A stretch of 64,000 nt of DNA from Hyphomonadaceae bacterium (GCA_024742355.1 JANSYM010000006.1:124001-188000), one strand, 5' to 3'. Positions 8,536 through 17,195 are shown, counted from the first letter of the stretch. Program-made: numbers and translations. Notes: a model not told the origin generated them from the letters alone.

Positions 8536-8623
8536 GCGCTCTTCTTAAGATTCACGCTAGGCAAATCCGGCGCAAGGTCTAGTCATAAGTCCAGCAGATC
8601 AGACGACTTTTTGGAGATTTCCC

Positions 8624-9934
8624 ATGACTCAAGGCTTTTCGACGCGCGCATTGCATGCTGGCGCGGCGCCCGACCCCGTCACCGGCTCACGGGCCCAGCC
8701 GATCCACCAGACCTCGAGCTTCGTCTTCAAGGACGCAGAGCACGCCTCGAAATTGTTCGCGCTGCAGGAGTTTGGCGACATCTATACCCGCATTGGCAAC
8801 CCGACGACGGGTGCGCTTGAGGCTCGGATTGCCGATCTCGAAGGCGGGACGATGGGGCTCGCCGTCGCCTCCGGCCACGCTGCGCAGATGATCGCCTTCC
8901 ATGTCCTGATGGAGCCCGGCGCCAAGATCGTCGCCGCCAAGCAGCTCTATGGCGGTTCGATCAACCAGCTCGGCCACGCCTTCAAGAAGTTCGGCTGGGC
9001 CGTCGAGTTTGTCGACATCAATGATCACGCCGCAGTCGAGGCCGCGATTGATGACAAGACCCGCGTCATCTTCACCGAAAGCCTCGCCAATCCAGGCGGC
9101 ATCGTCACCGACATCGCCGCGATTGCTGCCATCGCCGAGAAGCATGGCATTGTCTACATGGTCGATAATACAATGGCCTCGCCTTATCTCTGCCGCCCGC
9201 TGGAGCATGGCGCGCATGTCGTCGTCCATTCCCTGACCAAGTTCATTGGCGGACATGGCAATTCGATCGGCGGCATGATCGTCGATGGCGGCCGGTTCGA
9301 CTGGAAGGCGCATGCGGACAAGTATCCGACCATGGCGACGCCGCAGAGCTTCTATAATGACCTGAATTTCGCGGAAGGCTTCGGCGCCCTGCCGCTCGGC
9401 CCGGACGGCCAGGAAGTCGACATCGCCTTCGCCATTGCCGCGCGCGCCTTCAGCCTGCGCGATCTCGGCCCGGCTCTGTCGCCGTTCAATGCTTTCATGA
9501 TCATGACCGGGTGTGAAACACTGCCTTTGCGCATGGCACGGCATTGCGAGAATGCGGTGGCCGTCGCCACCTATCTGCAAGGCCATGAGAAAGTCAGCTG
9601 GGTGCGCTATGCCGGGCTCGCTGGCGACGACCATCATGCCCTGGCGCAGAAATATTGCCCGAATGGTGCCGGTGCGGTGTTCACGTTCGGCCTGAAAGGC
9701 GGGCATGCGGCGGGCGTCAAACTGGTCGAAGGCGTGCAGCTGCTCAGCCATCTCGCCAATATTGGAGACACCCGCTCGCTGATCATCCACCCGAGCTCGA
9801 CCACGCATAGCCAGCTGTCTGACACGCAAAAGACGGCAGCCGGCGCCGCGCCAGACACGGTGCGCCTGTCGGTCGGGATCGAGGATGCGGCTGATATTAT
9901 TGCTGATTTGGAACAGGCACTGGCAAAGCTCTGA
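8624..9934 (+). CDS. metY: O-acetylhomoserine aminocarboxypropyltransferase (sulfhydrylase)
   Basis: Cys/Met-metabolism PLP enzyme that makes homocysteine from O-acetylhomoserine and sulfide in methionine synthesis. The 436-residue length is that of the MetY subgroup (cystathionine synthases and lyases are about 390). Marks: FSTRALHAG start, YTRIGNPTTGALEARIADLEG, SGHAAQMIAF, ESLANPGG, VDNTMASPYLCRP, and the PLP lysine in VHSLTKFIGGHGNSIGG. GGAG lies just upstream of the ATG. It stands alone; no metX or SAM riboswitch is visible in the leader. Confidence in the family is high; sulfide versus another thiol as acceptor is inferred. Confidence 0.94.
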   Translation: MTQGFSTRALHAGAAPDPVTGSRAQPIHQTSSFVFKDAEHASKLFALQEFGDIYTRIGNPTTGALEARIADLEGGTMGLAVASGHAAQMIAFHVLMEPGAKIVAAKQLYGGSINQLGHAFKKFGWAVEFVDINDHAAVEAAIDDKTRVIFTESLANPGGIVTDIAAIAAIAEKHGIVYMVDNTMASPYLCRPLEHGAHVVVHSLTKFIGGHGNSIGGMIVDGGRFDWKAHADKYPTMATPQSFYNDLNFAEGFGALPLGPDGQEVDIAFAIAARAFSLRDLGPALSPFNAFMIMTGCETLPLRMARHCENAVAVATYLQGHEKVSWVRYAGLAGDDHHALAQKYCPNGAGAVFTFGLKGGHAAGVKLVEGVQLLSHLANIGDTRSLIIHPSSTTHSQLSDTQKTAAGAAPDTVRLSVGIEDAADIIADLEQALAKL

Positions 9935-10001
9935 TCCTCCCTTCCCTTCCCGGCAAAATCCCGCAAAGATAGATGATTATCTGTCTGGGGAGGCATTCAG
10001 G

Positions 10002-10949
10002 ATGGCGAACGCCCAAAGCATCATTCTTCATCAATACGAGCGCTCACCCTTTTCGGAAAAGATCAGGCTGGCGCTGCGGATGAAGAATCTGGCCTGGGCG
10101 GCCGTGGATATTCCGCCGATCATGCCGAAACCAGACGTGATGCCGCTGACTGGTGGCTATCGCCGCACGCCGGTGATGCAGATCGGCGCAGATGTTTTCT
10201 GCGACACCTCGATCATGTTGCTGGAACTGGAAAAGCGGTTCCAGCTGCCGGCGCTCAACCTGCCGGGCCATGAAGGCCTGGCGCGAATGGTGGGCGCCTG
10301 GACCGACGGCAAGTGGTTCCAGACCAGTGTCGGCGTCATCTTTGGCGGTATTGGCGACCAGATGCCGAAGGAATTCATCGAAGATCGCACCAAGATGTCT
10401 GGGCGCGCCTTTGACGTCGATGCAATGAAAGCGGCGGCGCCGATCATGCGCGATCAATGGCGCAGCCAGCTGCTATGGATCGAGGAACGTCTGGCCGGTG
10501 GTCGTCTCGCCGGAACCGGCGATTGGCTCGTCGGCACCAAACCGGGTCTTGTCGACGTACATGTCCACATGAATCCCTGGTTCGTTGAAAAGAACATTCC
10601 CGACTTCCTGGAAGAGTGTTTCGAGGCGGCGCCTCTCACTCGCGACTGGTATGCGCGGTTGAAAGAGTTCAAAGGCCAGGCGCCGGAAGAGATCTCCGGC
10701 GCGGATGCTGTCGAGATCGCGCACAAGGCTGCGCCGCGTCTGAAACCGGCCTCAACCGCCGGCGACCTACGCGACTTCCAGCCCGGTGACCGCGTCGCCA
10801 TCGCGCCGGATGATTATGGCAAGGACTGGGTCGAGGGCGACCTGGTGATTGCCAATGCCGAGCGGGTGATCATCGCCCGCCAGGACGAGCGCGCCGACAA
10901 TCTGCACATTCACTTCCCACGTGTCGGCTACGTCCTACGCCGCGCGTAA
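10002..10949 (+). CDS. Glutathione S-transferase family protein with extra C-terminal domain
   Basis: N-terminal thioredoxin-like GST fold (about residues 5-80: LHQYERSPFSEKIRLALR, then GGYRRTPVMQIGADVFCDTS) followed by an all-helical GST domain. The product is 315 residues, roughly 90 longer than a typical GST. The extra part (about 245-315) contains FQPGDRVAIAPDDYGKDWVE and ends HIHFPRVGYVLRRA, and looks like a small beta domain rather than helix. The start at 10002 is chosen because GGGGAGG ends 8 bases upstream. The last 15 bases overlap the convergent alternative oxidase gene. Substrate unknown; Ser in the ERSPFSEK segment is the likely glutathione-activating residue. Confidence 0.88.
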   Translation: MANAQSIILHQYERSPFSEKIRLALRMKNLAWAAVDIPPIMPKPDVMPLTGGYRRTPVMQIGADVFCDTSIMLLELEKRFQLPALNLPGHEGLARMVGAWTDGKWFQTSVGVIFGGIGDQMPKEFIEDRTKMSGRAFDVDAMKAAAPIMRDQWRSQLLWIEERLAGGRLAGTGDWLVGTKPGLVDVHVHMNPWFVEKNIPDFLEECFEAAPLTRDWYARLKEFKGQAPEEISGADAVEIAHKAAPRLKPASTAGDLRDFQPGDRVAIAPDDYGKDWVEGDLVIANAERVIIARQDERADNLHIHFPRVGYVLRRA

Positions 10950-11582
10950 AGGCACTTCCGGCTCCGGTTCGTCGCCGCGGATAAGCGCATCAGCGAAATA
11001 ATGGTTGCGGTCGCGGTGGCCGGCTTCGTCTTCGCGTACGACCAGGATCACATCGCGTAGCCGTGCATTCGCTGGCAGGTTCCAATAGTCGATGGCGATC
11101 TGGGGCGCCGGACCATTCTCCAGCCGACCTTCGTCAATCTCTCGCAGATAGTGCGTATAGCTGGTCACCGCCTCTTCCTCGAAATAGCCGATGACGCGGT
11201 GCGCGGTCTTGGGTGCGAACAGGTACAGGAAGAAGTAGAAATTGTAGAAGATGGCCTGCGCAATCATGATCAAGCCGCGTTCGAACAGGCTTGGTTGCGC
11301 GACCTGAATGAAGGTCATCAGATGCATGCGTTCATTTTCGGCTTCGTCGAGAAGTTCCTTGATCCAGCCCTGATCGTCCCGCATCCGGCGGATCGCCCGC
11401 AAATGCTGAAGCAGACCGGCAACCATGCCGGGCACAGCTGCCACCGTTTCCAGAACCACAGCCCGGTGCCCATAGCGTTTGCGGAAGAACAGGTCGGCAA
11501 AGAAACGCAGGAACTTCACGAAGGCGAAGGCGATACGATCACGCAGCCCTTCGGGTTTTCTGTGGGGTTCAACATAGTCCAT
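10935..11582 (-). CDS. aox: Alternative oxidase (diiron ubiquinol oxidase)
   Basis: Cyanide-insensitive terminal oxidase that passes electrons from ubiquinol to oxygen without pumping protons, as a monotopic inner-membrane protein. All diiron motifs are present in order: LETVAAVPGMVAG, NERMHLMTF, FEEEAVTSYTHYL and REDEAGHRDRNH, giving four Glu and two His ligands. The hydrophobic patch IMIAQAIFYNFYFFLYLF sits between motifs 2 and 3 as expected. At 215 residues it is normal for bacterial AOX, and the plant N-terminal dimerisation Cys region is absent. It lies 90 bp after the ArnT-like gene and overlaps the GST gene tail to tail by 15 bases. No adjacent regulator is seen. Confidence 0.95.
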   Translation of the reverse strand: MDYVEPHRKPEGLRDRIAFAFVKFLRFFADLFFRKRYGHRAVVLETVAAVPGMVAGLLQHLRAIRRMRDDQGWIKELLDEAENERMHLMTFIQVAQPSLFERGLIMIAQAIFYNFYFFLYLFAPKTAHRVIGYFEEEAVTSYTHYLREIDEGRLENGPAPQIAIDYWNLPANARLRDVILVVREDEAGHRDRNHYFADALIRGDEPEPEVPLRAA

Positions 11583-11672
11583 TTTCGCGGCCTCCAGTAG
11601 GATATGAATGGAGGTAAGACGCAGCTCACGGCGCTCGATTAGCCGGATTGCCGCGCGACAGAATGTGCCAGA

Positions 11673-13730
11673 CTAAAACTCGCAACCCTCGCCTGCATCA
11701 AACCGATAAGCGACAAAATGAACGGGGTCACCATTCGAATAATTCAGCGCGTAAACGGGCTTGGACTCGGTCACGCACAGGCCTGTGCCATTGGCTTGTT
11801 CAAGGACATAGTCGCGAATTTCGGTCGCTGGCGGGATGCAGTCCTCGCCGAGCCGCTCGCATTGCGTGCGCGAGCTGCCAGTGCCCTCCAGGTTGAACAA
11901 ATAGACCACCGGATATGCCGCTTCATCCGTCGGTAGAAGGTGCGGCGTTTCCGGAGGGTGCAGGTTTTGCGTGCCCAGAGTCAGAACATAGGATGGCTCG
12001 GAATATCCAACCGCAAGGATGCGCGCAGGGCTGGTCCGCCCGTCCTCGCAGGTTTCACTCGGCACGCCGCAGACATCCTGCAAGGCCACGCGGGCGCTCT
12101 CGGTCGGCTGCACCCAGAGCTGCGCCGGGATGAAATAGGTGCGCACATGCCAACCCAGGAACAGGCTGGCCAGGACAGCGAAGAATGCGGTCAGGCCGAT
12201 GCGACGCGCGGCGAATGTTGCGATCGAGAGGACAAAGACCAGTCCGCCAAGCCACCACAGCCACATCGGGAAACTGAGCGCGCTCGCCCATTGTGCGAGC
12301 GCCGTTTCAGCTTCGACGGTTTTGAAGTCGCCCGCCGCTTCGGTCTTGATCAGTTTGGCGGCGAGCGGTGAACTGGCGAAGACCAACAACCCGCCACCAA
12401 AGGCATAGACGGCAAAGCTCGTCCATTTTGACAGCGGCACTCTCGCACCTTCGATGAGCTTCATGCCGGCCCATCCGCACAATAGACCAAACGCCGGATA
12501 GGCGGGCAGGATGTAATGGCTGAGCCGGGTTGGCATCAGCTCGAAAAAGATCGTGGTCAGCACCGCCCAGGCCGCAAGGAACCGGATCGCCTTGGTCTCG
12601 TCCGACACCGGCGCTGCCTCGGCCAACGCCCAGCGTTCGCGCCAGGCGGGCTGCGTCGCCAGATACCAGAACGCGAAGATGATCAGAGCCGGATAGGCGG
12701 ACGGGGCGCCGTTGCCGATCTCGCCGGGCAGAATCCAGGTCGCGAGCGCCGTCAGCGCGCCTAGCGTCATCAGGACCAGCAGCGCATCGGTGCCGCGTTT
12801 GCGCGCTGCGTCGCTGCTGCCGCGCAATTGTTTCCAGGCCAACGTGGCACCTGGGATGAGCAGCAGAACGGCCGGGAAGAACCAGACCGGGATATGGCTG
12901 AGATGATAAAGCGGCCAGCCGGCATGGCCTTCCGACGCACCCGCAAACTTGTCTTTCAGATCCTTGCCGACCGCGCCCTGCAGGAACGTGCCGTCAGTGG
13001 CAAACTGAATGGCGATCAGCCAGGGCAGGAACATGGCCGCGGCGAGCGCCGGACCCGGCCACCAGATCAGTGGTCGCCACCAGTCGCCGCCCTTGCCTTC
13101 GCCAGACTTCGCCCACACCCAGGCGCCGAATCCGGCATAAGCCGCGACCATGGGCGTTACCGGCCCTTTGATCAGCAAGCCGCAGCCCATGATGAACCAG
13201 AAGAGCAGCGCCATCTGTTTCGGCTTGCTGGCTTTGCCCATATAGAGCCGCGCCAGCGCACCAATGCCCCAAGTGGTCAGGAAGACCAGCACGCCGTCTG
13301 TCTTCGATATATGCGCCTCACTGGTCAGCAACAGGGTCGCCCCGAACAGAGCTGCGCCAAGAAAGGCCGCCCTTCGCCCGATCAGCACCATGCCGCACCA
13401 GAAGGTGGCCAGCGTGGCCAGAGCCGCACCGATCCAACTCGGCACGCGATAGGTCCAGATATCCAGCCGATCCTCATCGCCAAAGGCATGTGTGGCACCT
13501 GATTGCAGCCAATGAATGCCGGCCGGTTTCTTGTTTCGATACTCGTCCTGATAGCGGATGATCAGATAATCGCCGGTCTCGATATATTGCTTGGAAGCTT
13601 GCGCGAACCGGCTCTCATCGCGGTCCAGCGCCGGCAGGTTGAACACACCTGGCGCCGCGGCGGTAAAGGTGATTGCAAACAAGATGAGCCAGGCTTTCCA
13701 GCCGGAGGAGAGTCGATCGAGCATATCCAT
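11673..13730 (-). CDS. ArnT-like integral membrane glycosyltransferase (GT39/GT83 type)
   Basis: A polytopic inner-membrane glycosyltransferase of about 685 residues in the ArnT/PMT superfamily, which moves sugars from polyprenyl phosphates to lipid A, proteins or glycans. The first periplasmic loop has LPALDRDESRFAQAS and YRNKKPAGIHWLQ, the acidic-motif region expected for the catalytic loop. About 10-12 hydrophobic segments follow, then a soluble C-terminal domain (about the last 130 residues) with SETCEDG-type Cys residues. The start at 13730 (MDMLDRL) is chosen for the GAGG just upstream; a longer form to 13799 would run to the edge of the symporter leader. Acceptor and donor unknown. Divergent from the DAACS gene. 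Confidence 0.88.
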   Translation of the reverse strand: MDMLDRLSSGWKAWLILFAITFTAAAPGVFNLPALDRDESRFAQASKQYIETGDYLIIRYQDEYRNKKPAGIHWLQSGATHAFGDEDRLDIWTYRVPSWIGAALATLATFWCGMVLIGRRAAFLGAALFGATLLLTSEAHISKTDGVLVFLTTWGIGALARLYMGKASKPKQMALLFWFIMGCGLLIKGPVTPMVAAYAGFGAWVWAKSGEGKGGDWWRPLIWWPGPALAAAMFLPWLIAIQFATDGTFLQGAVGKDLKDKFAGASEGHAGWPLYHLSHIPVWFFPAVLLLIPGATLAWKQLRGSSDAARKRGTDALLVLMTLGALTALATWILPGEIGNGAPSAYPALIIFAFWYLATQPAWRERWALAEAAPVSDETKAIRFLAAWAVLTTIFFELMPTRLSHYILPAYPAFGLLCGWAGMKLIEGARVPLSKWTSFAVYAFGGGLLVFASSPLAAKLIKTEAAGDFKTVEAETALAQWASALSFPMWLWWLGGLVFVLSIATFAARRIGLTAFFAVLASLFLGWHVRTYFIPAQLWVQPTESARVALQDVCGVPSETCEDGRTSPARILAVGYSEPSYVLTLGTQNLHPPETPHLLPTDEAAYPVVYLFNLEGTGSSRTQCERLGEDCIPPATEIRDYVLEQANGTGLCVTESKPVYALNYSNGDPVHFVAYRFDAGEGCEF

Positions 13731-13816
13731 GCTTGCCTCATAGCTTTTGCATTGGCCGTTGAACAGCGCCGCAATGCGCTCTAGCGTCGCCAAAAGCAAA
13801 ATTGATGGGAGCGGGC

Positions 13817-15160
13817 ATGTCCTGGTGGTTCAAGATTGATTTGTGGAAGCGCGTGATTGGCGCATTGGTTCTCGGCCTCGCGCTTGGGCTGGGTCTGCGC
13901 GCCGGCATGGGCGCCGAAGCGGCGGGGGCGTTGGCTGAAAGCCGGATTGAATGGGCGGGCGATCTGTTCCTGCGCCTGATCCGGATGCTGATTGTGCCGC
14001 TGATCTTCTTCACTTTGGTGTCCGGCATCATCGCCATGGGCGACCCGAAACGGTTGGGAAGTCTCGGTGTGCGAACGCTGGCCACCTATTTCGGTACCAC
14101 GGCCATCGCCGTGACGCTGGGCCTGATCATGGCGACCATTTTCCGGCCAGGCGCCAGCCTGTCGCCTGAGACGTTTGCCGGCGCTGATACCAGCCGCATG
14201 CAGTCTGTCGCCGAGCGGGCATCGGAAGCTGGCGGTATTGTCGATCGCCTGCTCAATATCGTACCGACCAACCCGGTCGAGGCGCTCGCCACCGGCAATA
14301 TCCTGCAGATCATCTTCTTCGCCATCATGTTCGGCGTCGGCATCCTGATGGCTGGCAAGGTCGCCGAGCCGGTTGCGAAATGGTTCGATGGCGCTTCGGA
14401 CGCGATGATGAAAGTCACGATCATCGTCATGGAGACGGCCCCGATCGGCGTATTCGCGCTGATGGCCACAGTCATGGCCAAACAGGGCCTCGGCGTCCTG
14501 CAGAGCCTCGGTACGCTCGCCATTGCGCTCTATCTTGCCTGCGCGATCCATATCGTGCTGACCTATGGCGGGATCATTGTGAAAGGCATCCTGCGTCTGC
14601 CCTTTATCCCGTTCCTGCGCGGCATTACCGACGCCCAGGCCGTGGCCTATTCGACGGCCAGTTCGTCCGCCACATTGCCGGTGACGATCACCTGCGCAGA
14701 AGAGAATCTCGGCGTCGACAAGGCCGTGGCCGGTTCAGTCCTGCCCCTCGGCGCGACCATCAATATGGACGGCACCGCCATCTATATCGGCATGGTCGCC
14801 CTGTTCGGGGCCCAGGCCATGGGCATTGAGGTCAGCCTGTCACAATACTTCCTGATCGCCCTGATGGCGACGCTTGTTTCGATCGGCGCAGCTGGCATTC
14901 CAAGTGCGGGCCTGTTCCTGTCCGGGCTGGCGCTGGCGCAGGTCGGCATTCCGGAAGAACAGGCCTTCCTGATCATCGGCTTCATCCTGCCCTTTGACCG
15001 CTTGCTCGACATGATGCGGACGCTGACCAATGTCACTGGCGACGCGGCTGTGGCGACAGCGGTGGCGAAATGGGAAGGCGAACTCGACGAAGAGGTGTTC
15101 CGCGCCGCCGACAATCTCTCGGCGCATGTCGATGACCGGGAAAAGCCGCTACCGACCTAA
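13817..15160 (+). CDS. Dicarboxylate/amino acid:cation symporter (DAACS family)
   Basis: Inner-membrane Na+ or H+ symporter for glutamate/aspartate or C4-dicarboxylates, about 447 residues with 8 membrane helices and two re-entrant loops. Diagnostic motifs are STASSSATLPVTITCAEEN (serine-rich hairpin), LPLGATINMDGTAIY (transmembrane 7 NMDGT) and the late IPSAGLFLSGLALAQVGIPE. The start at 13817 (MSWWFKID) has GGGAG 5 bases upstream; 13805 is possible but has no ribosome site. It shares a short divergent promoter region with the ArnT-like gene and converges with oxyR, with a 4-base overlap of stops (15157-15160). Exact substrate cannot be read. Confidence 0.93.
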   Translation: MSWWFKIDLWKRVIGALVLGLALGLGLRAGMGAEAAGALAESRIEWAGDLFLRLIRMLIVPLIFFTLVSGIIAMGDPKRLGSLGVRTLATYFGTTAIAVTLGLIMATIFRPGASLSPETFAGADTSRMQSVAERASEAGGIVDRLLNIVPTNPVEALATGNILQIIFFAIMFGVGILMAGKVAEPVAKWFDGASDAMMKVTIIVMETAPIGVFALMATVMAKQGLGVLQSLGTLAIALYLACAIHIVLTYGGIIVKGILRLPFIPFLRGITDAQAVAYSTASSSATLPVTITCAEENLGVDKAVAGSVLPLGATINMDGTAIYIGMVALFGAQAMGIEVSLSQYFLIALMATLVSIGAAGIPSAGLFLSGLALAQVGIPEEQAFLIIGFILPFDRLLDMMRTLTNVTGDAAVATAVAKWEGELDEEVFRAADNLSAHVDDREKPLPT

Positions 15161-16050
15161 AGCGCGCCGCGGACGATTTCGCCAATCATCTGGGCTTCGG
15201 CCTCCCGTGGAGACCCCTGGCGCCAGGCAATGCCGATGCGGCGGCCGATCAGCGGTGTCTTGAACGGACGCAGCTCGACATCTGCGCCTGAGGTGACGCC
15301 AGCATCAATCGCCAGTTTCGGCAGGAGCGACACGCCAAGGCCGCCGGCCACCATATGCACCAGGGTCGGCAGGCTGGTCGCCGTCACGTCGGCGCCGCCG
15401 CGCTTGCTCGGCAATCGGCACACAGACAGAGCGTGATCGCGCAGGCAGTGGCCATCCTCGAGCAGCAGCACGTCCTCGTCCGTCAGGTCGGAGGATTTTA
15501 ACTCATCGCTGTGCATCAGGTCATGGTCTGTTGGTGCGACCAACATGAATTCATCATCGCCAAGATCCATGGTGACAATCCCCGCCGCGTCCCAGGGCAG
15601 GGCAATCAGCGCGGCGTCCAGCTTGCGGGCGCGCAGCGCGTCAATCAGGCGTTCGGTCTGGTCCTCGCGCAGATAAAGCTTCAGCCCCGGATGCGCCTTG
15701 CGCAGGGCTTTCAGGGTCCGCGGCAGCAGGAAAGGCGCAATGGTCGGGATCGCGCCAAGGCGGAACGTGCCGGACAGCGGCGCCCCCGCCTGCCGCGCCG
15801 CCGAGACCAGGTCAGCCGTATCCGACAGGATAGTCCGCGCCCGCTCGACCGCAGCTTCACCCGCCTGGGTCAGCGATGCCCCGCGCGATTCGCGTTCGAT
15901 CAATTGCACCCCGAGCAGGCCTTCCACTTCCTTGATCGCCGCGGACAAAGTTGGCTGCGTCACATGGCAGGTTTCAGCGGCCCGCGAGAACGATCCCTGA
16001 TCGGCGATCGCACAGAGAAATTCGAGCTGTCGAAGAGTCGGTAGATGCAT
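15157..16050 (-). CDS. oxyR: LysR-family peroxide sensor OxyR
   Basis: LysR-type regulator with an N-terminal winged helix (LPTLRQLEFLCAIADQGSFSRAAETCHVTQPTLSAAIKEVE) and a periplasmic-binding-like sensor domain. The redox pair is visible in EDGHCLRDHALSVC: first Cys after GH, second nine residues later, exactly as Cys199/Cys208 in E. coli OxyR. The 297-residue length fits. The ATG at 16050 is preferred to a TTG two codons earlier. Its start lies inside a perfect inverted repeat that matches the OxyR half-site pattern, implying autorepression. katG and ahpC are not in the window, so the targets are elsewhere. Confidence 0.94.
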   Translation of the reverse strand: MHLPTLRQLEFLCAIADQGSFSRAAETCHVTQPTLSAAIKEVEGLLGVQLIERESRGASLTQAGEAAVERARTILSDTADLVSAARQAGAPLSGTFRLGAIPTIAPFLLPRTLKALRKAHPGLKLYLREDQTERLIDALRARKLDAALIALPWDAAGIVTMDLGDDEFMLVAPTDHDLMHSDELKSSDLTDEDVLLLEDGHCLRDHALSVCRLPSKRGGADVTATSLPTLVHMVAGGLGVSLLPKLAIDAGVTSGADVELRPFKTPLIGRRIGIAWRQGSPREAEAQMIGEIVRGAL

Positions 16051-16085
16051 AGCCAAAACCTATGCATTCACGAGAAAATATCAAT
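16045..16085. promoter_or_regulatory. Candidate OxyR autoregulatory site
   Basis: ATGCATAG (16045-16052) and CTATGCAT (16060-16067) form a perfect 8-bp inverted repeat with a 7-base spacer, so the core reads ATAG-N7-CTAT, the half of the OxyR operator described in E. coli. The next half-site position outward (16071-16085, after another 7-base spacer) matches 5 of 8 fixed bases. The inner half overlaps the oxyR start codon. Confidence 0.6.
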
Positions 16086-16399
16086 TATCTTTGTGTCTGA
16101 GTGCACCGTCATGTCGATCACAACGAGTTGATCGGAAGAATTGAAATCGCGCTTGAACGGCGAAGATTTCGACCCATCTGGATTGTGTGAGCCGAGACTG
16201 TCGGCTCGCACGATACGCACGGTGGCATCCGATCCCAAATCCCTCTTGCCATCGATCCTGCGTGGTCCTGCCGGCCCCTTTCCTCCCCCTCATAAGGTTC
16301 TCCGGCAGGACCGTTCGCACCAAGTGTAAACAAAGAAACATTCGACCGTGACCGAGTTTTGACTTGCGTGACCGCCATTCTCTGTCACCCTAGGAAATT
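16086..16399. other. Gap between oxyR and GNAT gene
   Basis: About 314 bases without a supported gene. It contains a 10-bp stem (16186-16195 with 16201-16210, one G-T pair, loop of 5) that has no T-run and so is not a classic terminator. A TTGACT at 16359-16364 could be a -35 element for the GNAT gene, but no good -10 follows. Two short frames (16081-16341 minus, 16141-16329 plus) lack ribosome sites and recognisable sequence. Confidence 0.5.
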
Positions 16400-16990
16400 A
16401 TGGACCTGTCTGCCCCTGGCCTCGAGAATGACCTGATCCGGCTGGAACCGCTCGCCGAGCAGTTTCGCGAAGACCTCCGCCAAAGCGGCGCCATCGAATA
16501 TATGTGGCTATCCCTGCCCGCGATCCAGCGCGGTGCGGGCTTCGACTCATATTTCGATCATGTCATCAGACAAGGCGATGCCGGCGAAGTGCTGGGTTTC
16601 GCGCTGCTCGACCCGAATGACAATTCTCGTTTTGTCGGTGTGACGGCGCTGATGTATCCCAACAAGATGCACCGCCGTGTGCGCCTCGGCTATACCTGGC
16701 TGGAGCCGCATTTGCGTGGCCATGGCGTCTATGCGGCAATCCAGAAACTGCTCATCCAGCGCGCCCTCGATTGGGGCGCCAAGCGGATTGAGTGGTATGT
16801 CGAGGAGCGCAACGCCCGCGCCGTGCGTGCGATCGAATCGATCGGGGCGATCAAGGAAGGCGTGCTGCGCGAGTATGAGAAATTCGCCGACGGCGAATGG
16901 GTCGATGTCGCGGTCCTGTCCATGCTGCGCGACGAGGCCAAGGGTGCCATCCATCGCCTCGACGCGATCATGGCCGACTCCGAGACTTGA
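16400..16990 (+). CDS. GNAT family N-acetyltransferase (RimJ/RimL-like)
   Basis: Cytosolic 196-residue acetyltransferase of the RimJ/RimL branch of GNAT. It has the usual N-terminal LENDLIRLEPLAEQF, the acetyl-CoA region near YTWLEPHLRGHGVYAAIQKLL (H-x-RGHG instead of the more common RGxGxG), and the late VEERNARAVRAIESIGAIKEG with LREYEKFADGEWVDVAVLSML, typical of enzymes that modify protein N-termini or small amines. AGGA lies 6 bases before the ATG. Substrate cannot be told. The 205-bp gap before ffh holds a perfect DnaA box. Confidence 0.9.
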   Translation: MDLSAPGLENDLIRLEPLAEQFREDLRQSGAIEYMWLSLPAIQRGAGFDSYFDHVIRQGDAGEVLGFALLDPNDNSRFVGVTALMYPNKMHRRVRLGYTWLEPHLRGHGVYAAIQKLLIQRALDWGAKRIEWYVEERNARAVRAIESIGAIKEGVLREYEKFADGEWVDVAVLSMLRDEAKGAIHRLDAIMADSET

Positions 16991-16993
16991 TTC

Positions 16994-17002
16994 TTATCCA
17001 CA
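16994..17002 (+). promoter_or_regulatory. Perfect DnaA box (TTATCCACA)
   Basis: Exact match to the high-affinity DnaA box, 4 bases after the GNAT stop and 194 bases before ffh. Single isolated boxes can titrate DnaA or regulate nearby promoters. Chance occurrence in 64 kb is plausible, so its role is uncertain. Confidence 0.4.
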
Positions 17003-17056
17003 GCCGTGCTTTACGCGCGCAACATTCACCGCACTGACAGTACGTGCGCGTTGACC

Positions 17057-17094
17057 GGGACATGCTCTTTCAAGCGGGAGCCCGGCGATGTCCC
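17057..17094. other. Stem-loop in the ffh leader region
   Basis: GGGACAT (17057-17063) pairs with ATGTCCC (17088-17094), and GCTC (17064-17067) with GAGC (17078-17081), giving an interrupted hairpin about 100 bases upstream of ffh. There is no T-run. I looked for the SRP RNA tetraloop motif here and did not find it. Confidence 0.3.
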
Positions 17095-17195
17095 CTACTC
17101 GGCGAAGGCTCGCTCAGTGGGGCGCTACTGCTTTGTGTTGATGCGATGAGCGCTTATCTGTTCACCATGGACAGATCGGCAATAGGAGTGACGCG

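Noticed and set aside
8487-8623. Possible SAM-II or SAH riboswitch in the metY leader
   Set aside because: The leader is short and I could not find the conserved pseudoknot core segments of SAM-II or the GC-rich arms of the SAH element; only a simple palindrome is present.
16081-16341. Small frames on both strands between oxyR and the GNAT gene
   Set aside because: No ribosome sites, no family features and composition without codon bias; treated as non-coding.
16991-17195. SRP (4.5S) RNA gene next to ffh
   Set aside because: The conserved GGTCAGG/GGAAGGAAGCAGCC region is absent; the hairpin seen does not have the required apical loop.
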